5,445 nucleotides of DNA from Pseudomonadota bacterium. Lineage in GTDB: Bacteria; Desulfobacterota; Syntrophia; Syntrophales; UBA5619. Of the stretch, positions 4,887-5,445 are shown piece after piece. Location: contig JAHJQP010000149.1 in assembly GCA_018819165.1 (NCBI GenBank), forward strand, positions 1 through 5,445, read 5' to 3'. The position numbers and the translations under genes are program-made. The notes under the pieces were generated by a model. That model worked only from the letters and a program-made list of their open reading frames with translations. It was not told where the DNA came from and made no database searches. Each line of letters begins with the position of its first letter. Position 1 is the first letter of the stretch.

Positions 4887-5445
4887 ATGGCGGTCCGTTT
4901 TTACAAGATCATTTGGAGTATGGCGCCGGCGGCGGTCCTGCTGATCCTGCTTTCGCCGGCAGCGTTTGCAGCGGGACTGGAAGGCAAGGCAGCCGGTCCT
5001 TCCCCGCAGCCGGTTGCGGAAGCGAGACTTCTCCTGGACCGGGATTACTTCACGGCTCTGCTGGACGGCATCGATCGCGCCCGATCGGAGATCTCCCTTT
5101 CCGCCTACCTGTTCCGGACAATCGAGGGTGCGGGGGGGTATCCAGAGGCGGTTCTGAAACGCCTTCTCGCGGCGGTAAAAAGAGGGGTCCGTGTCGAGGT
5201 GGTTCTTGAGAGGAGTCAGGATGCCGACGACCTCAACCGGAACAATGCTGAGACAGCGGAGAGGCTGAAGCATGGTGGAATCCGAGTCTGTATGGACGCC
5301 CCGAACCGGGTGACGCACACGAAGCTCGTCGTCATCGATCGGCGGTATGTCATGATCGGGAGCCACAACCTGACGCAGTCGGCCCTGAAGTACAATCACG
5401 AGGCCTCCGCCTGGATCGATTCGGTCCCACTGGCCGAAGAGGCCC
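4887..5445 (+). CDS. Exported phospholipase D-superfamily protein (PLDc/HKD), C-terminus beyond window
   Basis: The first 186 residues are present; the frame stays open to the window end. An N-terminal signal peptide is clear: basic residues Arg4 and Lys7, a hydrophobic core at about 12-24, and a likely cleavage site AFA|A after residue 28. The mature protein should be periplasmic or exported. A PLDc-type domain begins near 47 with ARLLLDRDYFTALLDGID, then a strand ISLSAYLF (69-76) and 'KRGVRVEVVLE' (98-108). It reaches a perfect HKD motif, H-x-K-x4-D-x6-G-S-x-N, with His144, Lys146, Asp151, Gly158, Ser159 and Asn161. The superfamily includes the Nuc endonuclease (one motif, acts as a dimer), cardiolipin synthases and phospholipases D (two motifs). 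The window ends too early to tell which this is. The start at 4887 gives the most normal signal peptide; starts at 4875 or 4854 would add 4 or 11 residues. It is separated from dnaK by a terminator, so it is probably regulated independently. Confidence 0.88.
   Translation, partial: MAVRFYKIIWSMAPAAVLLILLSPAAFAAGLEGKAAGPSPQPVAEARLLLDRDYFTALLDGIDRARSEISLSAYLFRTIEGAGGYPEAVLKRLLAAVKRGVRVEVVLERSQDADDLNRNNAETAERLKHGGIRVCMDAPNRVTHTKLVVIDRRYVMIGSHNLTQSALKYNHEASAWIDSVPLAEEA

Noticed and set aside
4731..5399. A 222-codon minus-strand frame spanning the terminator and the PLD-like gene
   Set aside because: It reads through the terminator hairpin and lies antisense to a frame with a signal peptide and a perfect HKD motif.
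1..5445. A new defence, mobile or multi-gene system
   Set aside because: All complete genes belong to common housekeeping or metabolic families. There are no transposase, integrase, toxin-antitoxin, CRISPR or reverse-transcriptase signatures and no terminal repeats.

Overview
The window is a moderately GC-rich bacterial segment that reads as chromosomal. The DnaK has the insertion in its nucleotide-binding domain (about residues 77-100) typical of Gram-negative DnaK. A phosphoheptose isomerase implies heptose-containing LPS or another surface glycan. The gene mix (MmgE/PrpD-type and nitronate-monooxygenase-type enzymes beside gmhA-grpE-dnaK) is compatible with a Desulfobacterota/Deltaproteobacteria lineage, perhaps Syntrophales-like. 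That placement is inference from protein flavour, not a database result.

Layout. Positions 1-1186 are on the minus strand. They hold the first 23 codons of a probable MmgE/PrpD-family gene (start at 70, own promoter near 98-127) and a complete nitronate monooxygenase/FabK-like flavoprotein gene (221-1186). A divergent intergenic region (1187-1497) separates these from a plus-strand operon: gmhA (1498-2079 plus stop), grpE (2147-2776) and dnaK (2797-4728). The operon is driven by a near-consensus promoter at 1419-1450 and closed by a strong intrinsic terminator at 4746-4781. After a 105-base gap with a weak extended -10 promoter, a plus-strand gene for an exported phospholipase D-superfamily protein begins at 4887 and runs off the window end.

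How the genes work together. GrpE is the nucleotide exchange factor of DnaK, so the two form a standard chaperone pair. The unusual points are that the LPS-heptose gene gmhA sits first in the operon where hrcA is often found, and that dnaJ does not follow dnaK. The promoter matches sigma-70 well and also carries a sigma-32-like -35, with no CIRCE element, which suggests RpoH-type rather than HrcA-type heat control. The two minus-strand enzymes probably belong to a separate catabolic neighbourhood. I see no mobile element, CRISPR, tRNA or rRNA, and nothing that amounts to a clearly new multi-gene system. The most interesting points are the operon composition, its promoter, and the truncated exported PLD protein.
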